From: Musa acuminata AAA Group
Lineage: Eukaryota; Streptophyta; Magnoliopsida; Zingiberales; Musaceae
Assembly (NCBI RefSeq): GCF_036884655.1
Contig: NC_088331.1
Location: 19,864,001 to 19,928,000, forward strand
DNA length: 64,000 nucleotides
Reading direction: 5' to 3'
Below the pieces are notes generated by a model. The model searched no databases. It was not told the origin of the DNA and saw only the letters and a list, made by a program, of their open reading frames with translations. Positions within the stretch are counted from its first letter, which is position 1. Every line of letters starts with the position of its first letter. Both the position numbers and the translations under genes were made by a program. Below are positions 1 to 10,239 of the stretch, in pieces.

Positions 1-567
1 GTCGGAATTGGAGTCATTCTCATACAAGAGGGTCGACCACTCGCATACACTACCAAGGCATTATCTCCCTCCCATCAAAATATGTCAACATATGATAAGG
101 AGATGCTCGCCATTGTGCACGTAGCAACAAGGTGGAGACCCTACTTGATCGATCAACGATTTCAAATTAAAACCGACCATAAAAGCCTCAAGTACTTTTT
201 GGAGCAAAAGATATCATCCCTTGAGCAGCAAAAATGGGTAACAAAACTTCTTGGATTTGATTATGAAATAACTTACAAAAAGTGGAAAGAGAATATTATT
301 GCAGATGCGCTTTTGCAACTATCCGAGCAAGCTGAATTTTTGTTCGTTTCACTTCCGACCAGCAACTTCCTTGAGGATATTAAGATGGAATGGCAAGAAG
401 ATTCGGAGACTAGTAAGATCATAAAAAAATTGGAGGAAGCATCAAGCTCCATGGCTTATCACAATTGGGACTTAAAAGAATTACACTATAAGGGATGCAT
501 TGTGCTTATGATAAATTCTACTTGCATCTTCACGAGTAGATTTTGGAAAAAGTTATTCCATATGTAA
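1..567 (+). pseudogene. Ty3/gypsy RNase H and connection domain (pol fragment)
   Basis: The reading frame is open from base 1, so the protein continues from outside the window and the first methionine at 82 is not a real start. Counting from that methionine, the RNase H signatures are YDKEMLAIVH (residues 4-13, with the catalytic Glu), TDHKSLKYF (31-39, with a catalytic Asp) and ADAL (74-77, with the last Asp of the usual ADALSR motif). The first catalytic Asp would lie just left of base 1. RNase H removes the RNA strand during reverse transcription. After about residue 90 the chain enters the linker before integrase and ends early at 567, where the integrase should begin. Part of a dead polyprotein. 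Confidence 0.9.
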
Positions 568-887
568 GGTACTAAATTAAAAAGGCGTACGGCACATCAC
601 CCACAAATCGACAGCCAGACAGAAGTTGTAAATAGGTGCTTGGAGATAGCCCAAATCCACCCACCAAATATGACTACCCAAGGAGAACTCTAGATCCAGC
701 CAAGTGCCATTATTGATTGACGGATTGTGACTCGACGACGACGACCCACTACTAAAGTGCTAATATAGTGGGTGAACCTACCAACAGAAGATCCCACTTG
801 GGAGAACTATGATGACTTGAAGATTAAATTCTCAAAATTCATGAATCGTTAGCCTCGAGGACCAGGCTGATTTGAAGAGGACGGGTC
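568..887 (+). pseudogene. Integrase scrap and chromodomain-like tail
   Basis: Bases 588-650 encode a stretch ending HHPQIDSQTEVVNRCLE, the well-known region around the catalytic Glu of the gypsy integrase core. The zinc-binding region and the two catalytic Asp residues upstream are deleted. Bases 700-850 encode VNLPTEDPTWENYDDLK, which fits the Trp-rich end of an integrase chromodomain (usual pattern W-x-x-x-x-x-E-x-A-T-W-E). Stops at about 694, 717 and 763 interrupt it. A chromodomain would have steered integration to marked chromatin. The pol gene has therefore suffered at least two internal deletions. Confidence 0.7.
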
Positions 888-1281
888 TGTGAGGACTCTA
901 GCTAGGAGAGTCCTAATTAAGAGGGACATTCATGTAAAACCTACCTAAGTTGACCCCTATTAAAGAGGTGAAGAGGCCGGCTAGGGTTAGGAGGTTGTTT
1001 CTTAGAGAAGAATTAGGAGTTGTAAAGGAACATGAGTCTTGAGTAGAAGTCCTATTAGGAGTTGGTTAGAAGTAGGAGTCTTGAGTAGAAGTCCTATTAG
1101 GAGTTAGGGTTTAGAAGCCCTATAAATAACCATGTATTCCTCCTCTTTTCATAAGCAATAGATGAATTTTTTCTGTAGCCTTTGAGCAGCAACTTGGAGG
1201 GAGGAACCCCTATAGAGTTCCAAGGAGGCTGATCCCCTAAAGAGATCGACCTCAAGTTTAGAATCTATAAGGGTTCTATCA
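888..1281 (+). repeat. Reina-like 3' LTR (type 1)
   Basis: Starts TGTGAGGACTC (canonical TGTTAGG in the copy at 53577) and ends TTCTATCA, about 394 bp. It carries a TATA box (1121-1127) about 190 bp before the end. Compared with the copy at 53674 it has about 50 extra bases after position 930. The end abuts Sirevirus-like sequence at 1282, so no target duplication can be read on the right. Confidence 0.8.
1121..1127 (+). promoter_or_regulatory. LTR TATA box
   Basis: TATAAAT inside the 3' LTR of the first chromovirus fragment, at the same relative place as 53854-53860 in the sister LTR. Probably the core promoter of the element's transcript. Confidence 0.6.
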
Positions 1282-2165
1282 TGGTTCTATCAATATGGTA
1301 TATTAATAGGGGAGTTTAGTGAAACTCCATCATTAATTTGTTGTCATCATAAAAAAGGAGGAGATTATTGAATCTCATATTTTGATGATGAAACTAATTC
1401 ATAAAGTTTGTGATCTAATGTGTATTTAAGTGATGTAGGACTAGCTTTGATCAACGAGAGGAAAATTAATTAAAGTATGAAGAATAAGAAGTTGGGCTGA
1501 AATTAAACATGTCAGAAGATTGGACGTTAGACCAGAGGAATGATCGACGTGTCGGCAGAAGGCTTCGTACCATGATTTCGAGCATGAGGCCAAGAAGATC
1601 AGACAATATGCTAAGGAGATCTGATGTTGCGAGAAGGCAACATGCTAGGTAATACATTGAAGGAGAGGACAATACGCTAAAGGGTCAAATGAAGTATCGG
1701 ATGAACAATGACATACCAGTCAACTTAGTATTCTTGCTTATAATAATTTGCCAATATCAAAGTAGTTTTAGTTGTAATTGGGTTGGATTAGAATGTAATT
1801 AGGTCAACTCAATTACAGGCCAACTAGGCCAGAATTGGGGTTGTTTTAGGCCAAGAGAAATGCTCACTTATTGACCCGAAGCCACATCAGGCGGTGGCAC
1901 CGCCGGAGCTAGCAGTAGCATCGCTAGTGGCTTAGTCTCTAAGACACAATCTCCAAGACTATGTCAGGTGGTAGTACTACCAGACTAGGTGATGGTACAA
2001 CCCAGTATCAGTGCTGCAGGCGGTGGTACCACCAGTACCCCGAAAATCGAGGATGAGACACTTTTAGGCTCTAAGTTTGAATCTAATTGGTGCTTATAAA
2101 TACCCCTCTCATCCTTGCTCAAATAACAAAAGAACTGAGAGAAAAAAGATATATAAACATCTATA
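1282..2165 (+). repeat. Sirevirus-like 3' internal end plus truncated LTR (family D)
   Basis: Bases 1282-1365 are the 3' internal end of a Sirevirus-like copia element: a purine tract (AATAGGGGAG, 1304-1313), a conserved GTCATCAT block and the main polypurine tract AAAAAAGGAGGAGAT. The LTR begins at 1366 with TATTGAATCT (family norm TGTTGAATCT) and runs to about 2165. It includes a cluster of GGCGGTGGCACCGCC-type palindromes (1893-2035) and a TATA box region (2096-2105, TATAAATACCCC). It is cut off shortly after the TATA box, where Angela-type LTR sequence takes over. No coding sequence. Confidence 0.75.
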
Positions 2166-3267
2166 TAATCCAATAATATAGAGGCTTAATAAATATTTAA
2201 TTAGATAGGGGCTCCGGTGGATATCTCAAATCCAAACCTCTACTCATCGCAATACCTACTATATATGTGTGACCCTCTAGGCCCAATATCGAGCTGGCCA
2301 TGAGTCATACCTGTCAGAACTCCTAGCTCAGTGAACTATTATCTCCATAATAATTCACTTGACTCATCAATTGCGGATGTACTAGGCCACTACGCTGTAA
2401 TCCCCAAACGATATAGGGAAATCCAATCGTTTGTATATATATGTCCTCAATTACCATATGCCCAAAGTCCCTCATCTATCTAATATCCTAGAGACCGCAT
2501 ACCATGCATGGTGCTATCAGGCCCGTACAGTTTCTCCTTAAGTATCGCTCTAATCAGATTCTCCTATAGAACTTTCTCTTTCTCAATCCGAATGTCCTTG
2601 GCTAAGGATTTGCCTTAGCAAGAATACATAGGATATTTCTCTCATGATACTGAGAACAGATGATCCTTTATCGACACTTAATAGCCCTCATAAGGATGGT
2701 TGCCACTCCCGATGATCGGTTGTACTAGATCTCGAACTTCCAAACCTATAAGTCTGGTATCAAAGAGTGGAGTACTCATAAAGGACATTCTTGGTGTCTC
2801 AAGTTTAAGGGCTAGGTACACCACTAGGATGATGGAATCACTATCTGATAATGAGATATCATCAACCATCCAATATTCTATGAGCATATCAATTAGTGAA
2901 CTCATTTTTCAATTAGCACCTATACTATAGCCCTAGTGTTCCCACATAAGCAGCTATAAGACCAACTACCTCAATCATATGGATGGGTATATAGCATACT
3001 AGTTTGTTCGGTTATCTCGATATCTTTATCGAGTAACCTATAACCAGGAATATTTAGGGTCTGTGTTTAAAGGTGAATCAATCTCTTTATCGTGATCTCA
3101 TCACGATCCGATTCTCATTGTACAAATCCATGGACATCACAATATATATATGCAACAAGTAAAATAAAGTAAGAAAATACCAAAATAATAATAAGTAAAA
3201 AGACTACGTGTCATGTCATTTGTGCCATCACTCACGTGATTGGCTTGTAAGGCACCCGTGACTAGCA
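2166..3267 (-). repeat. Truncated Angela-like LTR (copy a)
   Basis: Reading on the minus strand it begins TGCTAGTCACGGGTGCC at 3267 and runs left to about 2166, where its 3' part is missing. It matches the long internal stretch of the other Angela LTRs in this window, for example 12345-13466 and 28600-29705. No coding sequence; the small open frames in it recur only because the LTR recurs. Confidence 0.8.
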
Positions 3268-4288
3268 GATCTATGGAAGAGGATGAAGAATGTCAACTGC
3301 CCTCCTCTCTAGCGGTGATCCACATGATAGGGGCTATGAAGATTCTCCTTAAATCGGTACTCAAATCTCCTCGTTGTGCGCACCACGTAATCAAGAAGGG
3401 GATAGCCCTTCTTATTGTCCACACACCCCAACCATAGGGTGCTGGTGAAGAGGACAAAGGGAGAGGAGAAAAGTAGGTGGTAGTAAAAAATGGTCTAGCT
3501 TATGACTCTTTAGTTCTCTCATATTTATAGAGGCCCCCATCAACTTAACCCTAATGGATCCTACCCTATTGGATACTAAAACTCTATCCAACTACCCAAG
3601 CCTCTTAAATTTATGAATTTATACCCAATAATCTCTCATTGGCTCTTATTAGATCTTATCCATAAGATCCAATAATTCAAGGGCTTACTGGATATCTAAT
3701 AAGATAGGGGCTCCAAAGGATATCTTATATCCGAACCTCTACTAGTCACAACACCTACCATATGTGTTTGACTCTCTAGGCCCAATATCGAGTTGACCAT
3801 GAGTCATACTTGTCAAAACTCCTTCTAGCTCAAAGAATTCGTAACTCTATAATAATTCACTGGACTCATCAACTATGGATATACTAGGCCACTACGCCGC
3901 AATCCTTAAACGATACAGGGGAATTTACTCCATTGGACCTATTTATCCTCAGTTTCCAAATATCTATAGTCCCTCATCCATCTAATATCCAAAAGACCAT
4001 ATATTGGGCATGGTGTTGTCATGCCCATACGGTTTCTACTCGGGTCTCACTTTAATTGGGTTCTCCCGGAGAACTCTTTCTCTCTCAATTTGAATGACCC
4101 TGATTAGGGATTTTCCTAAGTAGGAACACATGGGATATTCCTCTTATGATACCAAGAGTGTATGATCCTCTATTGACATTTAATAGTTCTTGTAAGGTTG
4201 GCTAACACTATCGATGACCGAGTATGCTAAATCTAAAACTTCCAGGTCTATAAATCTAGTATCAAAGAGTGGAGTACTCATACAGGAC

Positions 4289-5908
4289 TGTTAGTCATAG
4301 GTCCCCTACAAGCTAATCACGTGAGTGATGACACGTATGACATGACACGCACTCTTTTTACTTATTATATTATTTAGTATTTTATCACTTTATATTGCTT
4401 ATTGCATGAATATATATATTGTGATGTCTATGGATTTGTGCAATGGGAATATGATCATGATGAGATCATGATAATAAGACCAATTCACCTTTAAATATAG
4501 ATCCTAAATAATCATAGTCATAGATTACTCGAGAGAAACATCGAGATAACCAAACAAATTAGTGTACTATATATCCATTGATATGATGGAGGTAGCTAGT
4601 CTCATAGCTGCTTATGTGAGGATACTAGGGATATAGTGCAAGTGCTAATTTGAGAATGAGTTCATTGATTGATCCACTTACTGAATGCTGGATGGTTGAT
4701 GATGCCTTATTGTCAGACAATAATTCTATAGTCCTAGTGGTATATCTGGTCCTTAGACTTGAGACACCAAGGATGTCCTATATGAGTACACCACTCTTTG
4801 ATACTAGACTTATAAGCTTGGAAGTTCAAGATCTAGCATAGCTAGTCATCAGAAGTGGTAGCCAACCTTACAAGCGCTATTGAGTGTTGATAGAGGATCA
4901 TCTACTCTCGGTGTCATGAGAGAAATTTTTTGTATTCTTGCTCAAACAAATCCCTGGCTAGGGTCATTCAGATTGAGAGAGAAAGAGTTCTCCGAGAGAA
5001 TCCGATTAGAGCGAGACACGAGTAGAAACTGTATGGACATGATAGTACCATACCTGGTAATGGTCTCTGGGGTATTAGATGGATGAAGGACTATAGATAC
5101 ATAGTAACTGAGGACACACAGGTCTAGTAGATTGGATTCCCCTTTATCATTTAGGGATTACGGCGTAGTGGCCTAATACGTCTGCAATCGATGAGTCGAG
5201 TGAATTATTTTGGAGATAATAATTTACTAAGCCAGAAAGAGTTTTGACAAGTATGACTCATGACCAGCTCGTTATTGGCCCTAGAGGGTCATACACATAT
5301 GATAGGCATTGCGATGAGTAGAGGTTCGAATATGAGATATCTGTCGGAGCTCCTATCTTATTGGATATCTAATAAGCCCATGAATTATTGGATCCTATGG
5401 ATGAGATCCAATAAGAGCCATTGAGTGATTATTGGATAGAGATCCACTAATCTAAGAGGGTTGGGTTATTGGTTAGAGATCCAATACCTAATAGGGCAAG
5501 ATCCATTAGGGTTAAGTTAATAGGGGGGTCTCTATAAATATGAGAGAACAAAAGACCTATAGGCAAGAGGCTTCTTGGTTGTCACCTCCTATTCTCCTCT
5601 CCCCTTCTCCTCCTCAGATACTAGGTGTAGAGATTTAGGCAGTGATTTGAGGAGCACCATTGAAGCCCTACTATGTGAATCACCGCTAGAGAGGAGGACG
5701 CTTGACCTCCATCCTCTCCTATAGATCTGCATGGATTCAAGGATATATGATCTCCCTATGTAACACAACTATCTCATGCGTGGTTTTTAGTTTCGCAGAT
5801 TTTGCACACCAATCTTCGCACGATGATGAACATCTTTTTGGGAAATTTGGGGTTTTTATTTTATGTTCTTTCGTTGCGCATGTGATGTCACCCCTAGATT
5901 TCCCTACA
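4289..5908 (+). repeat. Complete Angela-like solo LTR
   Basis: A 1,620-bp LTR starting TGTTAGTCATAGG and ending CCCTACA, inserted in the opposite orientation into another Angela LTR. The flanking 5-bp duplications are AGGAC (4284-4288) and AGAAC (5909-5913), one mismatch. No internal region remains, so it is the product of recombination between the two LTRs of a former element. It gives the full LTR length of the family, used here to judge the other copies. Confidence 0.9.
5533..5539 (+). promoter_or_regulatory. TATA box of Angela-like LTR
   Basis: TATAAAT(A) in TCTCTATAAATATGAG, about 375 bp from the LTR end and in the same context as the minus-strand copies (TATTTATAGAGG). Probable core promoter. 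Confidence 0.55.
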
Positions 5909-6391
5909 AGAACATCCTTTGTGTCTTAAGTCTAAAGACTAGATACACCACTAGGATGATGAAATCATTATCTGAAAATGAGGTATCATTAACCATCCAG
6001 CATTTCGTGAGCCGATCAATCAATGAACTCATTCTCCAATAAGTACCGACGCGGTATCTCTAGTGTCCTCACATGAGCAGCTATAAGATCAACCACCTCC
6101 ATCATATGGATAGGTGTACAACACACTAGTCTATCCGATCATCTTAATATCTCTCTCGAGTGACCTTTGATCGAGATTATTTAGGGCTTATGTTTAAAGG
6201 CAAATCGACCTCATTATCATAATCTCATCATGATCTAATTTCCATTGCACTGATCCATAGACATCACAATATATGCAATAGGCAATATAAAGTAAGAAAA
6301 ATATCAAATAAATAATAAGCAAAGAGAGTGCATATCATGTCACATGTGCTATCACTCACGTGATTGGCTTGTAGGGCACCTATGACTAGCA

Positions 6392-6567
6392 TGATCGCCC
6401 TAAGTCTCCTTCAGCTCTACCTCCTTTGACCTGATGCAGTTGGGTCCTAGTGACCCTTTTTTGTTTGTTTTATTAGCTCTTGCTTTATGGCCTCACCCTT
6501 AGTATGGCATCTATTTTTATAAATTGTTTTGTCCATTTTAATGAAACCCTCTTTAGAATGTATTAAT
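6392..6567. other. Unassigned 176-bp spacer between two Angela LTRs
   Basis: This stretch belongs to none of the repeat families in the window. It has a T-rich middle (TTTTTTGTTTGTTTTATTAG) and no open frame of note. It lies between the start of one minus-strand Angela LTR (6391) and the 3' end of another (6568), so it is the probable target DNA into which Angela copy 1 inserted. It could be older transposon or original intergenic DNA. Confidence 0.5.
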
Positions 6568-6884
6568 TATTGGGAAATCTTGGAGGCGACATCACATGCG
6601 CAGCGAAAGAACAAGAAAACAAAAATCCCCAATTTCCCAAAAGATGTTCGTCGTCGTGCGAAGATTGGTGCATAAAAATCCGCAAAACAAACTGCATATA
6701 GAATAGATTGAGTTACCTAGGGAGATCGTATATCCGTGTTTCCTTGTAGATCTCTAGGAAAGGGTGAAGGAGGTCAAGCGTCCTCCTCTCTAGCGGTGAT
6801 CCACATAACAGGGCTGTGACTAGACTGCTCAAAACTCCAGACCTGCTTTGAGGTGGAGAGGGGGAGGAGAATAGGAGAGGCAAG

Positions 6885-7320
6885 TGTTAGGACCCTTTTT
6901 CTGAGCTTTTGAATAATGTTTATTGAGTCTGTTTAGTCCAGTTGTTTATTGAGTCGGTTTAGTTCAGTTAAAGTCAAGTAGAGGTTTATTTAATATTTAT
7001 TTATTATTAGAGTTCAAGTCCTGATGGACTTTGGGTGGAACTCTATAAATAGGGATGTAACTGTTTCTTTTCAGTAATCTATGAAAAATACTATTCTGTC
7101 TTTTGACAAACCCTAGGAGGTCGATCCCCTCGAAGCGATCAAGGAGGGCCGATCCCCTCGAAGCGATCAAGGAGGGCCGATCCCCTTGAAGCGATCAAGG
7201 AGGCTGATCCCCTCGAAGTGATTATTATCATCCCCATTTCTCCCCTTTCATCGACGATAATGCTTTAGGGTCTTATCATTTGGTATCAGAGCCTACGATA
7301 AGACCTTTAGGGTCTTACCA
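6885..7320 (+). repeat. 5' LTR of the Reina-like element (type 2)
   Basis: 436 bp, TGTTAGGACC to TCTTACCA. It holds a tandem of GATCCCCTCGAAGCGATCAA units (7111-7220) and ends in a repeated segment TTTGGTATCAGAGCCTACGATAAGACC that itself contains a primer-binding-site copy. The 3' LTR is shorter because it has one fewer internal unit. Confidence 0.88.
7044..7050 (+). promoter_or_regulatory. TATA box of Reina-like 5' LTR
   Basis: TATAAAT in GGAACTCTATAAATAGGG, conserved at 9824-9830 in the 3' LTR and on the minus strand near 42973 in the solo LTR. Confidence 0.6.
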
Positions 7321-7437
7321 TTTGGTATCAAAGCATTCTCATTTCTTCAATTTCTTCTACGATAAGACTTTAGGATATTATCATTTGGTATCAGAGCGAT
7401 GATAAGACTATAGGGTCTTATCATTTGGTATTAGAGC
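7279..7437 (+). repeat. Tandem primer-binding-site units
   Basis: Four copies of TTTGGTATCA(G/A)AGC begin at 7279, 7321, 7384 and 7424. Each of the first three is followed by a copy of the LTR end, GATAAGACTTTAGGGTCTTATCA or a close variant. TGGTATCAGAGC is the usual primer site for plant initiator tRNA-Met. By comparison with the 3' LTR, the true LTR/PBS border is at 7320/7321, so the first unit lies inside the LTR. Confidence 0.85.
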
Positions 7438-7439
7438 AA

Positions 7440-8364
7440 CTCACGGATTGCCCTTGTTCCTAGCCGCGTCACCACCACTTTTCCCAGTCGCATCGCAGCC
7501 GCTCGATCACCTAGCCAGCGACCTCTTATCCTCGCATCCCCATCTTGCTTGAGCGAGAAGGACCGCCGGCACCGCAACTGCGGTTGCAGAAACAGAGCTT
7601 CCTCTATTGCCGCAGCCCCTCGTCGATCGCAGCCATGCCTCGAGCACCGTCGCCTTCCAGCCGACCCACCACCACTGCCAGCCACCGTGCGGCGACCGCT
7701 GCTCACCTCCCAACCGCCGCTCCCCCTAGCTCGGGCGAGAACGACCACCGCCACTCCCCCTTGCTCTGCCCCCTTGGTGACCGAAACAGGGCAACCCTCT
7801 TGCTGCTGCGAATGGTTGCCACCACCGTCGCCACTGCTGCCCAGCCAGCGACGACGCCGCTAGCTGCCCAACCTACCACCATCGATTCCATTTTCCACTA
7901 CAGCCTCAACCTCGGCAACACCACCGCAGCCGCCCTCCAACAGCACACGCAGCAAGCTCTTGTGCGGCCGCTTCAACCTCGGCAACGCACGCACTGACTC
8001 CTCTTCTCAACCTCGGCCGCTTCAACGGCACCATTTTGTCCTCAACCGAATGTGATCCCTTGACGTCACCAACGCCTCCTTCCATAGTGTGGTAAAGACA
8101 GAGCAACGCTGCCTTCCATCTGCACCATCGCAACCATCGCAGCGACAGGCTCTTGGCGACGCTTCCCCCAGCTGCAGCCACATCAACGCAGTCGCCTTCC
8201 AACCCCGGTGCTCTCGCTCCACGCAGCGATAGAAACAGGGCAGCTACTCTTCCTCCAATGCAGCGACCACAGCACTGCCCTTGCCGTCCACCTCCTCGGT
8301 AACTTCGCATTGACAGTGTTGATGCCCTTGACCGACACCAAAAATAGGAGTTGAGATTACAGAT
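7440..8364 (+). other. C-rich untranslated leader of the Reina-like element
   Basis: Between the primer site and gag is about 925 bp of CCACC- and GCC-rich sequence. Several frames are open on both strands (for example 7545-7997), but they have skewed, low-complexity composition and resemble no retroelement protein. I treat it as a leader, perhaps with RNA structure or packaging signals. Confidence 0.55.
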
Positions 8365-9129
8365 TTGCAGTCTTACGCAATGGCCACTGATAACTCGGTG
8401 AAAGCACAAATGGAAGCATTAGAAATCATAATTGAGAACCGACTGCAAGAAACACTTAATGATTTCAAAAAGAGCCTACTGGAGAGCCTCAGCAAATTTC
8501 AACAAAATGGGAGCTCAAGTTCTACGTTGCATAGATCTAAAAATACAGGAAAAGTGCCCCAAGATTGTGACACAAATTACTCACACATGAAGATGGAATT
8601 TTCGAGATGGAAAGATGGAGATCCGACCAATTGGATCTCTAATGTAGAAATTTTTTTCCGTTTTTACAGAACCCCAGAAGAATCCAAGGTAGAAGTAGCC
8701 TCAATCCAGCTCGAGGGAGATGCACTCCAGTGGTACGATTGGTATGAAACTTTCCAGGGAGTTCCTTCGTGGGAGCAGTTCAAAAGAGGGCTTCTTGTTC
8801 GCTTTGGCCCATCCGAATATGAGAATATTAATTGCTAGCTTGCCAAAATTCGTCAGACTTCTACAGTGTTAGAATATCAGAGTAGGTTTGAAAGATTGTC
8901 AAATCAAGTTAGAGATTGGTCAGACCGACAACTTCTGTATACATTTATTGAAGGGCTTATTCGAAAGATCCGGTGTGAAGTTAAGGCTCGTCAACCCCGC
9001 ACTATGATGCTGCGATCTCATTTGCAAATCTATATGAGAAAAAAATTAGCAATGAAAGATCAGCAAGGGGTTTGTACTATGATGAAAAATGGAGTATGGA
9101 GCACCGATGTAAACAAGGGCAACTTCTGA
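8365..9129 (+). pseudogene. Reina-like gag (retrotransposon gag domain), broken
   Basis: The gag of a chromovirus forms the particle that packages the RNA. The frame from 8365 encodes an N-terminal helical region, then the retrotransposon gag core: FSRWKDGDPTNWI (about residues 78-90), QLEGDALQWYDW (113-124) and WEQFKRGLLVRFGP (136-149). A stop at 8836-8838 replaces a Gln (the copy at 62800 reads DGQLAKIRQTS). The same frame continues from 8839 with LAKIRQTSTVLEYQSRFERL to about 9050, where a frameshift leads into the zinc-knuckle remnant. Start at 8365 or the in-frame ATG at 8380 (MATDNSVKAQ) is plausible. Confidence 0.88.
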
Positions 9130-9464
9130 TGATTGAATCAATTGGAGAGGAGCCGAAAGCTAAGAATGTGGACTTCGATCATGAAGGTATAAATTCTAAT
9201 GAAGACATTGAACCTACCGTACATACAATGCATACATTAGCCGACTACTCTACCCCGCAAACTATGGAAGTTGCCGAAACTCTAGAGCATCAGCCTATTA
9301 TAGTTTTGATTGATACTGGTAGCACTAACAATTTTATGGACAGTGAGATTGTTGACCGATTGGCCCACCACATTGAAGACTATGACATATTCAAAGTAAA
9401 GATCACTGATGGACATATTTTAACTTGTGATAGCAAAGGTTCAAAGATAAAATTGATTATATAG
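9072..9464 (+). pseudogene. Zinc-knuckle remnant and aspartic protease
   Basis: The frame begins in a decayed CX2CX7HXC knuckle (KWSMEHRCKQGQLLMIE remains; both leading Cys are lost, compare 63151-63192). It continues through an acidic linker to the retroviral-type protease, with the catalytic DTGSTNNFMD at residues 81-90 (codon for Asp at 9312). The protease would cut the polyprotein. The chain stops at 9464, and no reverse transcriptase follows, because the rest of pol is deleted. Confidence 0.88.
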
Positions 9465-9664
9465 GGCCAGAAGTTTCATGCAACGAATACTACACTGAAA
9501 GACCGACCTGTTGCTTACACTATCAAAAAGTGGAGACTATACTTACTTGATCAACGGGTTGTGATGCGTTGCAGATAGTCAATAGCTAAAGTGCCGAAAG
9601 AGAAGCTCCCCGAGATTTATGCTGCTCAGCCTTGAGGACAAGGCTGATTTGAAGAGGGAGGAAC
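9465..9664 (+). other. Deletion scar and 3' end before the LTR
   Basis: About 200 bp containing a 10-codon RNase H scrap (about 9528-9560), then directly the end of the polyprotein tail (CTTGAGGACAAGGCTG, 9631-9646) also seen before the LTR at 854-870. The polypurine tract is GAAGAGGGAGGAAC (9651-9664). Confidence 0.7.
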
Positions 9665-10071
9665 TGTTAGGACCCTTTTTCTAAGCTTTTGAATAATGTT
9701 TATTGAGTCTATTTAGTCCAGTTGTTTATTGAGTCGGTTTGGTTCAATTAGAGTCAAATAGAGGTTTATTTAATATTTATTTAGTATTAGAGTTCAAGTC
9801 CTAATGGACATTGGGTGGAACTCTATAAATAGGGATTTAACTATTTCTTTTCAGTAATCTATGAAAAATACTATTCTGTCTTTTGACAAACCTTAGGAGG
9901 TCGATCCTCTCGAAGCGATCAAGGAGGGTCGATCCCCTCGAAGCAATCAAGGAGGCCGATCCCCTCGAAGTGATCATTATCATCCCCATTTCTCCCCTTT
10001 CTTCGACGATAAGGCTTTAGGGTCTTATCATTTGGTATCAGAGCCTACGATAAGACTTTAGGGTCTTATTA
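9665..10071 (+). repeat. 3' LTR of the Reina-like element (type 2)
   Basis: 407 bp from TGTTAGGACC to GGTCTTATTA (final CA mutated to TA). TATA box at 9824-9830. It contains two TTTGGTATCAGAGC-linked end segments, as in the 5' LTR, showing that the primer-site copy is inside the LTR. Confidence 0.88.
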
Positions 10072-10239
10072 GCAAGCAAAGGCTCTAGCCTATGAACCAC
10101 TGAATCCCTCCTATTTATAGAGGTCCCTTGTCAAACCCTAATGGATCCTCCCCTAGTGGGTATTAGATATGCATCTAATTATACAAGCCTTTTAGTTTAG
10201 TAAATCTCTATCCAATAATCTCTCATGGGCTCTTATTCG

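Larger units (their letters stand above)
1..1281 (+). mobile_element. 3' end of a Reina-like Ty3/gypsy chromovirus
   Basis: The window opens inside the pol gene of a plus-strand Ty3/gypsy element. In order it contains an RNase H domain, a short integrase scrap, a chromodomain-like tail and a 394-bp 3' LTR. The short LTR, the C-terminal chromodomain and the tail ending just before the LTR resemble the Reina lineage of chromoviruses; the lineage name is inferred, not searched. The same LTR family recurs at 53577-54014, where it is a 5' LTR with a tRNA-Met primer site. The element is dead: most of the integrase is missing and stops interrupt what is left. The 5' part lies left of the window. Confidence 0.85.
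3268..6391 (-). repeat. Truncated Angela-like LTR (copy b), interrupted
   Basis: A second minus-strand Angela LTR made of 3268-4288 and 5909-6391. Its start (TGCTAGTCAT on the minus strand) is at 6391. Its far end is cut so that it begins inside the R/U5 part, next to copy a. It is split by the complete plus-strand solo LTR at 4289-5908. Its minus-strand TATA lies at about 3529-3536. No polypurine tract lies to its right, so it is a 5' LTR or a solo LTR, not a 3' LTR. Confidence 0.8.
6885..10071 (+). mobile_element. Reina-like Ty3/gypsy element with deleted pol (type 2 LTR)
   Basis: A 3,187-bp element with LTRs at 6885-7320 and 9665-10071 and a perfect target duplication GCAAG (6880-6884 and 10072-10076). 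Between them are a C-rich leader, a broken gag, a zinc-knuckle remnant and an aspartic protease. Reverse transcriptase, RNase H and integrase are gone, apart from a scrap near 9528-9560 encoding RLYLLDQRV, which matches the RNase H region of the element at base 1. It is a non-autonomous deletion derivative that inserted into the Angela copy 1 LTR. Confidence 0.92.

Noticed and set aside
1..1281. That the fragment at 1-1281 and the element at 53577 are the two ends of one element
   Set aside because: Order is wrong (3' end on the left, 5' end on the right, same strand), so they are separate copies of one family.
2678..2930. A short gene suggested by similar open frames at 2678, 4650, 12871, 29112 and 53258
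   Set aside because: The similarity is due to the repeated Angela LTR; the frames have different ends and appear in both orientations.
7545..7997. A 150-codon open frame in the C-rich leader
   Set aside because: Other frames of the same stretch are also open, composition is skewed, and it sits between primer site and gag of a gypsy element.
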